A stretch of 64,000 nt of DNA. It comes from Morella rubra (Eukaryota > Streptophyta > Magnoliopsida > Fagales > Myricaceae). Below the pieces are notes generated by a model, which saw only the letters and a list, made by a program, of their open reading frames with translations, was not told the DNA's origin and did not search any database. Position numbers and translations under genes: made by a program. The DNA is taken from the NCBI GenBank assembly GCA_003952965.2, contig CM025849.1, positions 29,729,156 to 29,793,155 of the forward strand, given 5' to 3'. The number at the start of each line of letters is the position of its first letter. Within the stretch, counting starts at the first letter, position 1. This document shows, piece after piece, positions 51,565 through 62,812 of the stretch.

Positions 51565-53852
51565 TTGATGTGGAATTTCCACATTATACATGAGCTAATT
51601 CCGATTTTTATATTTTTATTTTATTACATTTAAAGATATATTTATAAGATCACATTTTTTTTCTTATGTGAGATAAAATAAATTCTCTCGAGATTGATGA
51701 AAAAGTTGTTGAAATTTGTAAATGAAGTATTAGAGTTAGTAAACAAGTAATTGCCAAAAATTTTGTGCCACGGGCTAATCTCTAATAAAAATTTTTATTC
51801 AACTATTTTGCTTTGATTTATGTGAAAAGCAATCTAAAAAAATGACATTCATAGGCCTGTTTGGATGAGCTTAAAATGGAACAACTTTTGTCAAATAAAG
51901 AAAAAAATGTACGGGTCAGTTATGAAATCTAAATTTGTTTGGTTTTAGTTCATGGTAAATACTTTGATGATTACAATAAAAAGACTAAGTTTATAAAATG
52001 GACATCTTTAAAGACAAAAACATTGTCATCAAAGAGTTAAAGACATATGGATTGGAGAATTTCAAGAAGCAAGAGTTCAAGACATAAAGACCTTAGGATA
52101 TATCTTGTAACTCTAAAGTTCATTATTTGGATAGTTTTGATCAAACACTCACTTTACAAAAAAAAAATTTCAAACAATTTTTCTAAGTCCAAATGATTTT
52201 AGACAAACTCCTAAAGCTTCCAAGGAAAATCAAAATGAGTTTTTGTCTATATCGACATAAATTTTTCTTAAGACAAATAAAGGTCGAGTTTTCAAATAGG
52301 GTCCTTAAAAGAAACAAAAAAAAGAAAAAGAAGAAGATGTTTTCAAAGAGCTGAACCTTCATATTTTTCTTCAATAGCATCTCTAAGCCTTTGGCTTCTC
52401 AATTCATAAGCTTTCACACAAATAATTGACTTTTAATCTTATTCATTGTGTGAGCTATTGAGATAGAATCTAAATTGTATTATCTACCCTTTGAGAGAGC
52501 CAAATTCGTGCATTTCATCATTAAAGAAATATTATTCTTTTAATGATAGTTGTTCACTAAAGAATAAGCTTTAAGAGGACATTTTTCTAACTTGGTTAAA
52601 GTTTCCTTTTGGGTGTGGATTTTATACTAAAAGAAGAAGTTAGGAGAGAGTATATCTTTAACTTGAATAGGGGCTTGAGTAGGATATTTCAAGCTTACGT
52701 AAAAGCTACTCCCTTAACTAGAAGGGTGGATAGTAAAAAGCCTCAAGACTTGGTAAAAGAGTTTGAGAGGCGGACATAAGCAAGATTGCCGAATCATCTA
52801 AAAAATTAAAATGTTTGATCTTTCTGACCCTACTTTTCATATTTGCTTGATTGATTGTTCGATTACCTTAATTTTTATATTATTTTTGAGAAAGTTTTTA
52901 TAACCTAATATACCCCGTCTTGAGCTGTCTTAATCTTTTAAGATTTTAAAATTGAGTGTAATTTGAGCATTACGGTTGATTGGGTTAATAATTGTACTTG
53001 TACGTTATGTAGATTGGGAGATGAATGAGAACTTTTGAAACTCTCCTATCAGGTATTGTTTACTTTATTAAGTATATTTTTCAAGTAGCTAATCATGGTA
53101 TAAATTTTATTAGAAAAGTTTGGAGATAGGGATATTCAATAAAGGTTTTCCAGCTTTAGAGAGTTAGCTCAGGAGTTACGAGGGATTTTACACGTACTTT
53201 CTCTTAGAATGCAATGTAATTAATTTTTTTTCACTCTGTGTGTTTTTTTTATATGCTGGTTTTTCGCTAATGTTTTTTTTTTTTTTTTTTGTATTGGTCG
53301 ATTTTTTGAAATAAACCACGATTTTGTCCCGATTAAATAAAGATTTTAAATAAAATTTAGAGCCACCGTACTCTCTAAAAAAAGAAAAGTAAGTGGAGTT
53401 CAAAACCGTAATTTAACTATTCGGTGAAACTAATTTCCTTTTATAAAGGAGGCCTAAAGAGATGGCCTCTAAACAGAAAAATTGGGTAGTTACTCCAAAA
53501 GTATTCATAAAGACGACTATGGCAGTCCTCGTGGCCATGACTCCCCCACCAAGAACACAGAAGAAACACGAGCATTGAGGGTAGGCTGACACCTATCCTT
53601 GGATCCTAACAAAGAAGAAAGGACAGGTACAATATCTAATAAAAAAACCGAAGAAACGGGGGGGAAGGATCCAAAAAAAAAAAAAAAAAAAAAAAAGGAA
53701 ACCTAAAGAAATTTGCAAATCACAGGCTGCTCATAGAGGCCAATTCCGAGTCGTCTTCCCCACTCTGTCTTAGGTGACATTCTCAATGCAGTCATATCTT
53801 CGTGTTTGTTTCTCATGTTCCACGTACCCATCTCTGTGAACTTCTTGGAGAC

Positions 53853-55649
53853 TCATTGCTGTCCATTAACGGAGGGCTGACCCATCTCAGTCTCTGGTGG
53901 CTTCTCACCCTCTGCAAACTTCATGTATGTTTCACCGTTGAACCTCTTGAAAGTGTCACCTCTATTGAGTCTTTCATCCCTGAACCTCTTATATATGTCC
54001 CCTTGGTAAAATTTTAGCGTTCTGCGAGCGAAATGAAGAGAGATAAGAGCTCCAACGAACGATATGACAGCTAAAATGGAGAACGATAGCCTAAAACAGT
54101 GGGACCCCACGCAAACGGGATCCTTTATAGATGATGGATCCTTACCCTGAGCTATAAGGTCCTTCACTGTCTCTTTGTTGTAAAGGATTTTTGTGAGGTT
54201 TGCGTTCATTAGATATAACGCAAGTGGAGTTATCAGTTGTGCACAATTGAGCAATGTGCAGTAGTACTTGAGGCCAAAGAGCTCGGAAATCATTGCCAGG
54301 TTCACTGGTACTTGTGCACCAAGTGCAAAGCCAATGGTCACTGATGACACATAGAATGCACCGGGGATTTCTGGGAAGGCGGCAAGGAGCAGGCCAATGC
54401 CTTGCAGGATAAGCATAACCATCCCCATGATCGCCCGGGGAACTTTCCATTTGATGAGTAGCAGTTCCGAGAGGAACCCGGAGTAGACTCTCCCATAGTA
54501 ATTCCATATACTTATTAGCGATAAAAGGGAGCTCACTAGTCGTTCCTTTTTGGCCAGTGCAATGCCAAGGCGCCCAAAGTGGTCATAGGCTGTTAAGCCT
54601 GCCCCGTACCCACACGTCGTAATTAAGAAGATGTACAACATGTCAATGCTTAGGATTGCTTGTAAAATTGAGTGGTTTTCTCCTCTTTCTGGTTTGTTGA
54701 AGATGTCTGCGAAAAAACTACATCCTTTCGGCTTCTCTTCCTGCGGAGTGGAAGAAACATTCGCACTCGATGCTTCTGGTCTCTCACCGGGTACCTCAGT
54801 GGCAGGATCCGTCTGCTGTTTCTCAATTTTCCAGAGAGCAGACTCCTCTTTTATGACAACAGCAAGCGGGAGCAAGAGCAAGATGGCGACCACGATGGCA
54901 CTTATAATATGGTCTATTCTCGTAACAACTATGTATTTCTCGAGTAAAGTCGCAACCATGAGAAAAAGCGCAAGTACGATAGTTATATAAAAGAAATTCA
55001 GAAACACTCTGAGCTCGTTGGGTTGCCTCTCAGCCTTTATCGGTCGGAGTGTGAACATAAACCCAGCTGAAGTTATGGCTGGGAGAACGGTAGTGACCAT
55101 AATAAGACCAGTCAGATCGTTTTCATATATCCCTTTGTAGAGTTGGGTCTGGATGGCTGCGCAAAGCCCGACCAGACCCTTCATCAGACCCAAAACAACG
55201 CCTCGGCTCTCTGGGAAGTTCTTGACGCAGGTGACAATAGCTATTGTGTTTGTGAAATTGGGAGCGTTGTTTCCGATTAGAATGTAGAGGCCCACTTGCC
55301 AAGGTTCCGGCCTCGCAATTTTATGAGTGACGGCGCACCATACCATAAAAAAGCCTCCAAAGTTCATGGCGGAACCGATGAGGAGCACAAGCCATACCGG
55401 TATAACCTCACAAATGAGTCCAGAGAAAATCGCGACGTATGCACCGAGATCTTTGAGGAAAGTTACTAAATTTATTTCATTGTCATCATATCCCAGAGAT
55501 TTCTTAACCACTACGGAATACATTCCGTAGACGTAGGTTGTCCCGGCCCCAGTCATGATCAACAATGAGGCGAAAACCATGAACCATTTACCTCTGACAA
55601 CACGTACGACAAACTGGAAACACTCCCCTCCTCCGATCCCGACACCCAT
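53853..55649 (-). CDS. Nodulin-like MFS transporter (NFD4-like family)
   Basis: Membrane transporter of the plant nodulin-like/major facilitator family; the substrate is not known from sequence. A single-exon frame of 598 residues. The N-terminal half is the Nodulin-like domain (start MGVGIGGGECFQFVVRVVRG, then GKWFMVFASLLIMTGAGTTYVYG and YDDNEINLVTFLKDLG), with about six hydrophobic segments. A charged, Pro/Glu-rich cytoplasmic loop at about residues 280-330 separates it from the second half (SILQAILSIDMLYIFLITTCGYGAG; FALGAQVPVNLAMISELFGLKYY) with about six more. The C-terminus is hydrophilic. No break is seen. The start codon matches the family start, and upstream frames do not extend it usefully. 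It sits between the two duplication blocks, in the opposite orientation to the SAP gene. Confidence 0.93.
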   Translation of the reverse strand: MGVGIGGGECFQFVVRVVRGKWFMVFASLLIMTGAGTTYVYGMYSVVVKKSLGYDDNEINLVTFLKDLGAYVAIFSGLICEVIPVWLVLLIGSAMNFGGFFMVWCAVTHKIARPEPWQVGLYILIGNNAPNFTNTIAIVTCVKNFPESRGVVLGLMKGLVGLCAAIQTQLYKGIYENDLTGLIMVTTVLPAITSAGFMFTLRPIKAERQPNELRVFLNFFYITIVLALFLMVATLLEKYIVVTRIDHIISAIVVAILLLLPLAVVIKEESALWKIEKQQTDPATEVPGERPEASSANVSSTPQEEKPKGCSFFADIFNKPERGENHSILQAILSIDMLYIFLITTCGYGAGLTAYDHFGRLGIALAKKERLVSSLLSLISIWNYYGRVYSGFLSELLLIKWKVPRAIMGMVMLILQGIGLLLAAFPEIPGAFYVSSVTIGFALGAQVPVNLAMISELFGLKYYCTLLNCAQLITPLALYLMNANLTKILYNKETVKDLIAQGKDPSSIKDPVCVGSHCFRLSFSILAVISFVGALISLHFARRTLKFYQGDIYKRFRDERLNRGDTFKRFNGETYMKFAEGEKPPETEMGQPSVNGQQ

Positions 55650-56237
55650 TTTTCCTCTCTATATCAAGGCTATAGCTATAAGGACAAGGAAACAGAGAGC
55701 ACGGTTTTGTATAACGTGGGAGTTTGGATTGCAGGAACTGGAAGAGTTGATGCATGCAAGTAGGCGTTGGTAAGATGCGCTGGCAAGAGCGCCGCTGCAT
55801 ATAAATAAGCTAAAGGCGAGGGGAGGGATCTGTTTGTCGGAAGTAATTGTTGGTGGTGGTGGTTGGTTGTTAACAGAATCCCGTTAACGTAAGAGAATCA
55901 AGCTGTCATAATATGGATTTAGGAACGTTAATTTGTTTGTTGGGAGTGACGCTCGATCTATGGAGTTGCGTAACACGCCGTACGTTAGGCTTACATTACA
56001 TCCCACATCGAGCATCACTTTAGTTTCAGAAACGAACAGTAACAGATTCCTGTTTGGGACATTATAGAAAAGTAACAGATTCCTGTTTGGGACATTATAA
56101 CACCTGTTTATAGAGCATGTTTTAAGGCGTACGCGCTGCTTGCACAAAATTGTTTGGAACCATTTTTTTTATTTCAAAACTGTTTTTAATCTGATTCATT
56201 TTTTCAAAATAAAACCATTTTATTTTTCTAAGTAAAA
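55650..56237. other. MFS upstream region up to block B
   Basis: Likely promoter and leader of the MFS gene (transcribed leftward). A 33-base tandem duplication of AGTAACAGATTCCTG plus TTTGGGACATTATA lies at 56038 and 56071. The last 80 bases are AT-rich and abut block B at 56238. Confidence 0.5.
56038..56103. repeat. 33-bp tandem duplication
   Basis: AGTAACAGATTCC followed by TGTTTGGGACATTATA starts at 56038 and again at 56071 without mismatch over 29 bases. Confidence 0.9.
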
Positions 56238-56506
56238 CTCTTCCGGCTGCTGTTGTTCCTGAGAATCAGCTGGACGAGATTCAAGCGAAGGCGGAGGCCG
56301 TATCTCCAGCTCAGCCAAACAGGTGCTTGGCTTGCCGGCGGCGCGTGGGGCTGACGTGGTTCGAGTGCAAGTGCGGGATGACCTTTTGCGGGTCCCACAA
56401 GTTCCCGGAGCGGCGCGGGTGCACCTTCGACTTCAAAGGGAAGGGGAGGAAGCAGATCGCGAAGGCCAATCCTGTTGTCAAGGCCGAAAAGCTGGAGAAT
56501 ATCTGA
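56238..56506 (+). pseudogene. Truncated SAP gene copy (AN1 half only)
   Basis: Collinear with 46460-46728 without indels; stop at 56504. It lacks promoter, leader, start codon, the A20 finger and the serine-rich linker. The frame stays open through the AN1 finger, but the second zinc-binding His (CAC at 46636 in the intact gene) is Arg (CGC at 56414). Other changes include Gly to Trp before FECKCG and Glu to Lys in KGKGRKQ. The first in-frame ATG lies inside the AN1 domain, so no functional product is expected. Confidence 0.92.
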
Positions 56507-56852
56507 GCAACGGGGGTGATTCCGTCTTTTTATTAGCTGTCCTTCCGATTGTCCCAGCCGGTTGTTGATCGGATAGTGGGTTGGTTGGCGGGCCATGCTT
56601 GTGGAATGTGGATGTGGACGTTGATGCTACTTTTATGCGATGCGTGTAAATTTTTAAAATTCAATCAATGTCTGTCGTTATTTACCAAAAAAAAAAAAAT
56701 CAATTTCTGCTGCTTTTTCATTTCTGGCTCAATCCGTATATTGTGTTTTTTTTCTTAATTGTCGATAGAGTCCTGTCTTTTCACGTTTAACAAATTAGCC
56801 TCTTTTGTCGTTACAACTTTGGACGGGTATGTAATCTATTTTTTAAATATAT

Positions 56853-57082
56853 ATGTAAAGGAATAAATAAAAAATCAGTTCTAGTAATATATACAAAAAT
56901 CAAATTAGCTCTCGTGATAATAAAAATATAAAATTACTTACTTTGACAGTTGGTCCTTTATCAAGGAGGAATTTTTATACTTTTGTAAAATTAAGGTGAC
57001 TAATTTGACGCTTTTGTTATTATCGGGACTAATTCGATTTTTACATATATCACAAAGACTAATTTTATATTTATCCTTTATA
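56853..57082. mobile_element. Foldback MITE-like element, block B copy
   Basis: Same element as 47109-47335, inverted repeats still recognisable but with more mismatches at the left end and without the preceding (TA)n expansion. Its presence in both blocks shows that it predates the duplication. Confidence 0.65.
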
Positions 57083-59755
57083 AAAAATTACTCAACTAAT
57101 TAAAGATCGATATGAATTTAGATATGAGATGTCCATTTTCCATATCAGATAACTTATCTCGAACTTTGTTTTTATTAGTGAACTAGCTTTTGATAGAAAA
57201 ATGGACCACATAAATCAGTCTATTCAAAATTATATTTCAAGAACTAATTTTAGGGAGGGATATTATAAAACTGTATCAGTAATTAATTTTTTTTTTAATA
57301 TTTGAGATGGATAAATAAAGCAAGAAAAGAAAAAAGAACATTGCCACAGCAGTCGTCGGAAAATTAGCAAGTAAAGGGCAACGATGAATGGTCCATGAAA
57401 TAGCATTGAACAAATCAGACATTAGAATTTAAAAGACTAAATTAAAATAAACTCTCCGTGAATTATCACTCTAAGATTACTTATTTCTCTTTATTTTTAT
57501 CAGCAGTCTAACCACAGCCACGTTTATCAATGAATGGGACTTTTCTTTCCTTATATGACACACATCTTTGAATTTTATGAAAAAAAACATATTCGATATC
57601 TTTTTTCAGTTTGCTTCGTACAAAGAGTCATCTTGATGTGTAATTTCCACATTATACATGAGCTAATTTCGATTTTTATATTTTTATTTGATTACATTCA
57701 AAGATATATTTATAAGATCACATTTTTTTTCTTATGTGAGATAAAATAAATTCTCTCCAGATTGGTGAAAAAGTTATTGAAATTTGTAAAAAAAGTATTA
57801 GAGTTAGTAAACAAGTAATTGCCAAATTTTTTGAGCCACGGGCTAATCTCTAATAAAAAATTTTATTCAACTATTTTGCTTTGATTTATGTGAAATGCAA
57901 TCTAAAAAAATTGACATTCATAGGCCTGTTTGGATGAGCTTAAAATGGAACAACTTCTGTCAAATAATGAAAAAATGTAGGGGTAAGTTATGAAATCTAA
58001 ATTTGTTTGGTTTTAGTTCATGATAAATACTTTGATGATTACAATAAAAGACTAAGTTTATAAAATGGACATCTTTAAAGAAAAAAACATTGTCATCAAA
58101 GAGTTAAAGACACATGGATTGAAGAATTCCAAAAAGGAAGAGTTCAAGACATGAAGACCTTAGGGTATATCTTGTAACTCTAAAATTCATGTTTTGGATA
58201 GTTTTGATCAAACACTTACTTTACAAAAAAAAATTTCAAACAATTTTTCCAAGTCCAAATGATTTTAGACAAACTCCTAAAGCTTCCAAGGAAAATCAAA
58301 ATGAGTTTTTGTCTATATCCACATAAATTTTTCCTAAGACAAAAAAAGGTCGAGTTTTCAAATAAGGTCCTTAAAAGAAAAAAAAAAAAAAGAGATGTTT
58401 TCAAAGAGCTTAACCTTCATATTTTTCTTCAATATCATCTCTAAGCCTTTGGCTTCTCAATTCATAAGCTTTCACACAAATAATTGACTTTTAATCTTAT
58501 TCATTCTGTGAGCTGTTGAGATAGAATCTAAATTGTATTATCTACCCTTTGAGAGAGCCAAATTCGTGCATTTCATCATTAAAGAAATATTATTCTTTTA
58601 GTGATAGTTGTTCACTAAAGAATAAGCTTCAAGAGGACATTTTTCTAACTTGGTTAAAGTTTCCTTTTGGGTGTGGATTTTACACTAAAAGAAGAAGTTA
58701 GGAGAGACTATATCTCTAACTTGAATAGGGGCTTGAGTAGGATATCTCAAGCGTATGTAAAAGCTACTCCCTTAACTAGAAGGGTTGATGGTAAAAAGCC
58801 TCAAGACTAGGTAAAAGAGTTTGAGGGGCGGACATAAGAAAGATTGCCAAATCATCTAAAAAATTAAAATGTTTGATCTTTCTGATCCTACTTTTCATAT
58901 TTGCTTGATTGATTGTTCGATTACCTTGATTTTTATATTATTTTTGAGAAAGTTTTTATAATCTAATATTCCCTGTCTTGAGTTGTCTTAATTTTTTGAG
59001 CTTTTAAAATTGAGTGTAATTCTAGCATTACGGTTGTTTGGTTTAATAATTGTACTTGTACGTTATATAGATTGGGAGATGAATGATAACTTTTGAAACT
59101 CTCCTATTAGGTATTGTTTACTTTATTAAGTATATTTTTCATGTAGCTAATCATGGTATAATTTTATTAGAAAAGTTTGGAGATAAGGGTATTCAATAAA
59201 GGTTTTCCAGCTTTAGAGAGTTAGCTCAGGAGTTACGAGGCATTTTACACGCACTTCCTCTTAGAATGCAATGTAATTAAATTTTTTTTTTTTTTTTCAC
59301 TTTGGGTGTTTTGTTTTATATGCTGGTTTTTTGCTAATGTCTTTTTTTTTTTTTTTTTTTTTTTTTTTGTATTGGTCGATTTTTTGAATGGTTTGGTTTT
59401 GTAACCATGATTTTGTCCGATTTAAATAAAGATTTTAAATAAAATTTAGAGCAACCGTACTCTCTAAAAAAAGAAAAAGTAAGAGTGGAGTTATCAAAAC
59501 CGTAATTTACCAACTACTTGGTTAAACAAATTTCTTAATATAGGGAGGTAAGATGCGTTAGAGAGGCCTAAAGAGATGGCCTCTAAAGAGATGGAGGAAA
59601 GGAATTGGGTAGTTACCCACACACTCCAAAAGCGCTAAAGATTTAATCGAGTAGCAGCCTTAAGAATTAGAGAGATCGATGAAGCTAAACAACACAAGCA
59701 CAAGTGGTTGCATTTAATTTAGTTGTTTGTTCTTCCTAAGATCTAATGATTTTTG

Positions 59756-60755
59756 NNNNNNNNNNNNNNNNNNNNNNNNNNNNNNNNNNNNNNNNNNNNN
59801 NNNNNNNNNNNNNNNNNNNNNNNNNNNNNNNNNNNNNNNNNNNNNNNNNNNNNNNNNNNNNNNNNNNNNNNNNNNNNNNNNNNNNNNNNNNNNNNNNNNN
59901 NNNNNNNNNNNNNNNNNNNNNNNNNNNNNNNNNNNNNNNNNNNNNNNNNNNNNNNNNNNNNNNNNNNNNNNNNNNNNNNNNNNNNNNNNNNNNNNNNNNN
60001 NNNNNNNNNNNNNNNNNNNNNNNNNNNNNNNNNNNNNNNNNNNNNNNNNNNNNNNNNNNNNNNNNNNNNNNNNNNNNNNNNNNNNNNNNNNNNNNNNNNN
60101 NNNNNNNNNNNNNNNNNNNNNNNNNNNNNNNNNNNNNNNNNNNNNNNNNNNNNNNNNNNNNNNNNNNNNNNNNNNNNNNNNNNNNNNNNNNNNNNNNNNN
60201 NNNNNNNNNNNNNNNNNNNNNNNNNNNNNNNNNNNNNNNNNNNNNNNNNNNNNNNNNNNNNNNNNNNNNNNNNNNNNNNNNNNNNNNNNNNNNNNNNNNN
60301 NNNNNNNNNNNNNNNNNNNNNNNNNNNNNNNNNNNNNNNNNNNNNNNNNNNNNNNNNNNNNNNNNNNNNNNNNNNNNNNNNNNNNNNNNNNNNNNNNNNN
60401 NNNNNNNNNNNNNNNNNNNNNNNNNNNNNNNNNNNNNNNNNNNNNNNNNNNNNNNNNNNNNNNNNNNNNNNNNNNNNNNNNNNNNNNNNNNNNNNNNNNN
60501 NNNNNNNNNNNNNNNNNNNNNNNNNNNNNNNNNNNNNNNNNNNNNNNNNNNNNNNNNNNNNNNNNNNNNNNNNNNNNNNNNNNNNNNNNNNNNNNNNNNN
60601 NNNNNNNNNNNNNNNNNNNNNNNNNNNNNNNNNNNNNNNNNNNNNNNNNNNNNNNNNNNNNNNNNNNNNNNNNNNNNNNNNNNNNNNNNNNNNNNNNNNN
60701 NNNNNNNNNNNNNNNNNNNNNNNNNNNNNNNNNNNNNNNNNNNNNNNNNNNNNNN
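59756..60755. other. Assembly gap, 1000 N
   Basis: Exactly 1000 undetermined bases, the conventional size of a gap placeholder, so true length is unknown. Open frames through it are meaningless. It separates the end of block B from the LINE. Confidence 1.
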
Positions 60756-62763
60756 AAATGAAGGTAGGATCGTTAACAATTCGGCAAGAGCTTAAAGAGT
60801 CGCTTTCGATAATCACTTTAGGAGCTTGAAGAAACTCCGCAGTCTGGGAAGCTAGAAGGATAGCTCTAAGCTCAGCAAGAAGAGGATTGTCAGAACACAC
60901 AAAAGCACTGCGCCCCAGCAACTGCAAGATAGTGCCCGCATGGTCCCGAGCGACAACAGCAGGGTAGCTTGAAGTCCCTCGAATAGCCACGTCACAGTTA
61001 ACTTTCACAACACCAGCTTCAAGGGGATTCCAAACCAGATTCTTTGGAGTATCAACTTCCCTCCAGGCAGCCCGGTGCTCCAAATACCTTCTCTTCATAG
61101 AAACAACAAGATCAGAGGGATGGAAAACAATTCCCTCATGCACAGCTTGACCATGTCTTTTATTGCTCCAGGTGAACTGAGGACCATGGAAACCAAGATC
61201 GGTCGTTCCTTGCGACAACAAGAATGGACCGAGACCAATAGAGGAGGAGGTGCGAACAGGAAGTCCCCCACGCTTGTCCTGCTGAGAAATAACGGAGTTG
61301 AAATTGCCAAGACACAGCCAAGCTCCATTGAAAACCTGTCCAACCAAACGCACCTGATTCCAAAAACGTGGCTTATCTGCCCAGATTGAAGGTCCGTAAA
61401 CCAAGGTCAACATCCAGGGTACATGCCCCGGGTCAGAGAAAATCAACGCAGAAATAAAGAACTGATTAATGGCTGAAACTTCCAAATCAACTTCAGCACG
61501 CCATGCTAGAGCTAAACCACCCTTCTGACCGACAGGAGGCTGCTGCACAAAATTGCTAAAACCCAAAGGACCGGAAACAGAACTCACATCACTAATTTTA
61601 GGTTCAACAAGGAAAATGACATCGGGATTTAATTCCCGATCCAAGCTCGGAGAGTTCGGACTGCCGCAGCCCGCGCTAAACCGCGGCAGTTCCAGTGAAA
61701 AACTCTCATTGAGGGGTGTGGGGCAAGTTAAGGCTCGCCACCCCAGCCGAATCCACAGATTTTCCCATACCTTTGTACGCCACCAATTGATTATCCTCCA
61801 CCAGTGCCAGCTTGAGACTCTGGGCCTTCTTCGCAGATCCATGCTGAGAAAAACCATAAATCTTCCCGCCCCTGTTAGAAGACCCTTGTCCTTGCGAAGT
61901 TTTCCTTGGAGCTTAAGAGAAGCAATGGTACGGTCAGTAGAAAAATCGAAGGAGTCTTTGCCCTCCTGGCGTTTCCTTTCAGCTTTGAAGCGTTCTATGA
62001 CCAGAGCGCCAAAGGCCACATCATATTTGGTCTGTGAGTGGAGAACAGAAGACTGCGACAAAAGAGATACCGCAGGGAGCCCTTCATCTGAAGAGAACGG
62101 ATCTTGAGCCCATGGGAGATTCAAAATAGCCTCAGAAACATCTTGGGCCGATTCAAAGGTTGATAGCTGGGCTGGAGTGTTAGGGGAATCCGAATGGACA
62201 GGTAGAGGAGAAGGTTGTGAAGGTGGGCTGAAGATGGGTAGGGCCCAAGGGCTGTGGGGGGAAGTGAAGGGGCCAGTTTTAGGACTTTTGATGAGGACTG
62301 CGCCAGGTGGGCAGTGGGGACCAGAGAGGGGTTTAAGGGGTTTAGAGAGTGTCAATGTCCGAGAAAGCGCTGGCATGCGTTCCCTGGAGAGAGGACATCG
62401 ACGGCTCTGGGGTGTCAGAGGTTCAGGAGGAGGCCTGGACAGGCTATCCGGCGAATCCTGCACTGTCAGCCTTTGGCTGCTAGCCGTAGCCTCCTCTGAG
62501 AAGTGTCCTTCGCCGGAAAAAACCCCTTCCGACGGTAGATAACGGGGAGGAAAAAAAAGTTTCCTACAAACAGGAGGGGTTGAGACTAAGGATAGGTGCA
62601 CCATCTGAGAATCTCTTGGGGAGGGTTCTGGAGCTGCATTCGAATGAGAGGCACCTGAGAAAATGGGGAGCAATGGGGGAAAGCGGGCTACCAGCCTTAC
62701 TGCCTGATGAGTCCGGAGAGGGAGCTTCAATGGACCACTCCCTAAATTCCGAACCAGGGCCAT
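60756..62763 (-). pseudogene. LINE endonuclease joined to RNase H, no reverse transcriptase
   Basis: One open frame, interrupted only by the gap, covers the linker, most of the endonuclease and the RNase H-like domain. The conserved endonuclease start (FHWNCRGLARAAAVRTLRAW) is read in a different frame at about 61670-61720, so a single-base shift lies near 61635-61640. The join between endonuclease and RNase H flanking sequence is near 61130 (after RHGQAVHEG). Loss of the polymerase makes this copy non-autonomous. Confidence 0.8.
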
Positions 62764-62812
62764 CTGCTTTCATTTTAGGACTCAAACGGAAGTTCGGATC
62801 GGTTGAGAGAAA

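Larger units (their letters stand above)
46460..53510 (+). repeat. Segmental duplication, block A
   Basis: From CTCTTCCGGCTGC at 46460, the sequence is collinear with 56238-59640, through the AN1 half of the SAP gene, its 3' UTR, a small foldback element and about 2 kb of non-coding DNA (GGCCTGTTTGGATGAGC, AAGCCTTTGGCTTCTC and GAGGCCTAAAGAGATGGCCT are shared landmarks). Block A differs by the CACTA insertion at 47903-51564. No long coding frame exists in the non-coding part (51565-53510). Confidence 0.93.
56238..59640 (+). repeat. Segmental duplication, block B
   Basis: Second copy of block A, without the CACTA element. The left junction is abrupt at 56238, inside SAP coding sequence; the right limit is near 59640, where similarity to block A (about 53510) fades after TTGGGTAGTTAC and CTCCAAAAG. 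A T-tract near 59341-59368 is longer than its block A counterpart. 57090-59640 is non-coding and I see no gene in it. Confidence 0.93.

Noticed and set aside
54631..54990. Plus-strand ORFs over the MFS gene
   Set aside because: They lie opposite a long, well-conserved minus-strand frame and have no family motifs.
59727..60829. Open frames of about 350 codons on both strands
   Set aside because: They consist almost entirely of undetermined bases in the 1000-N gap.
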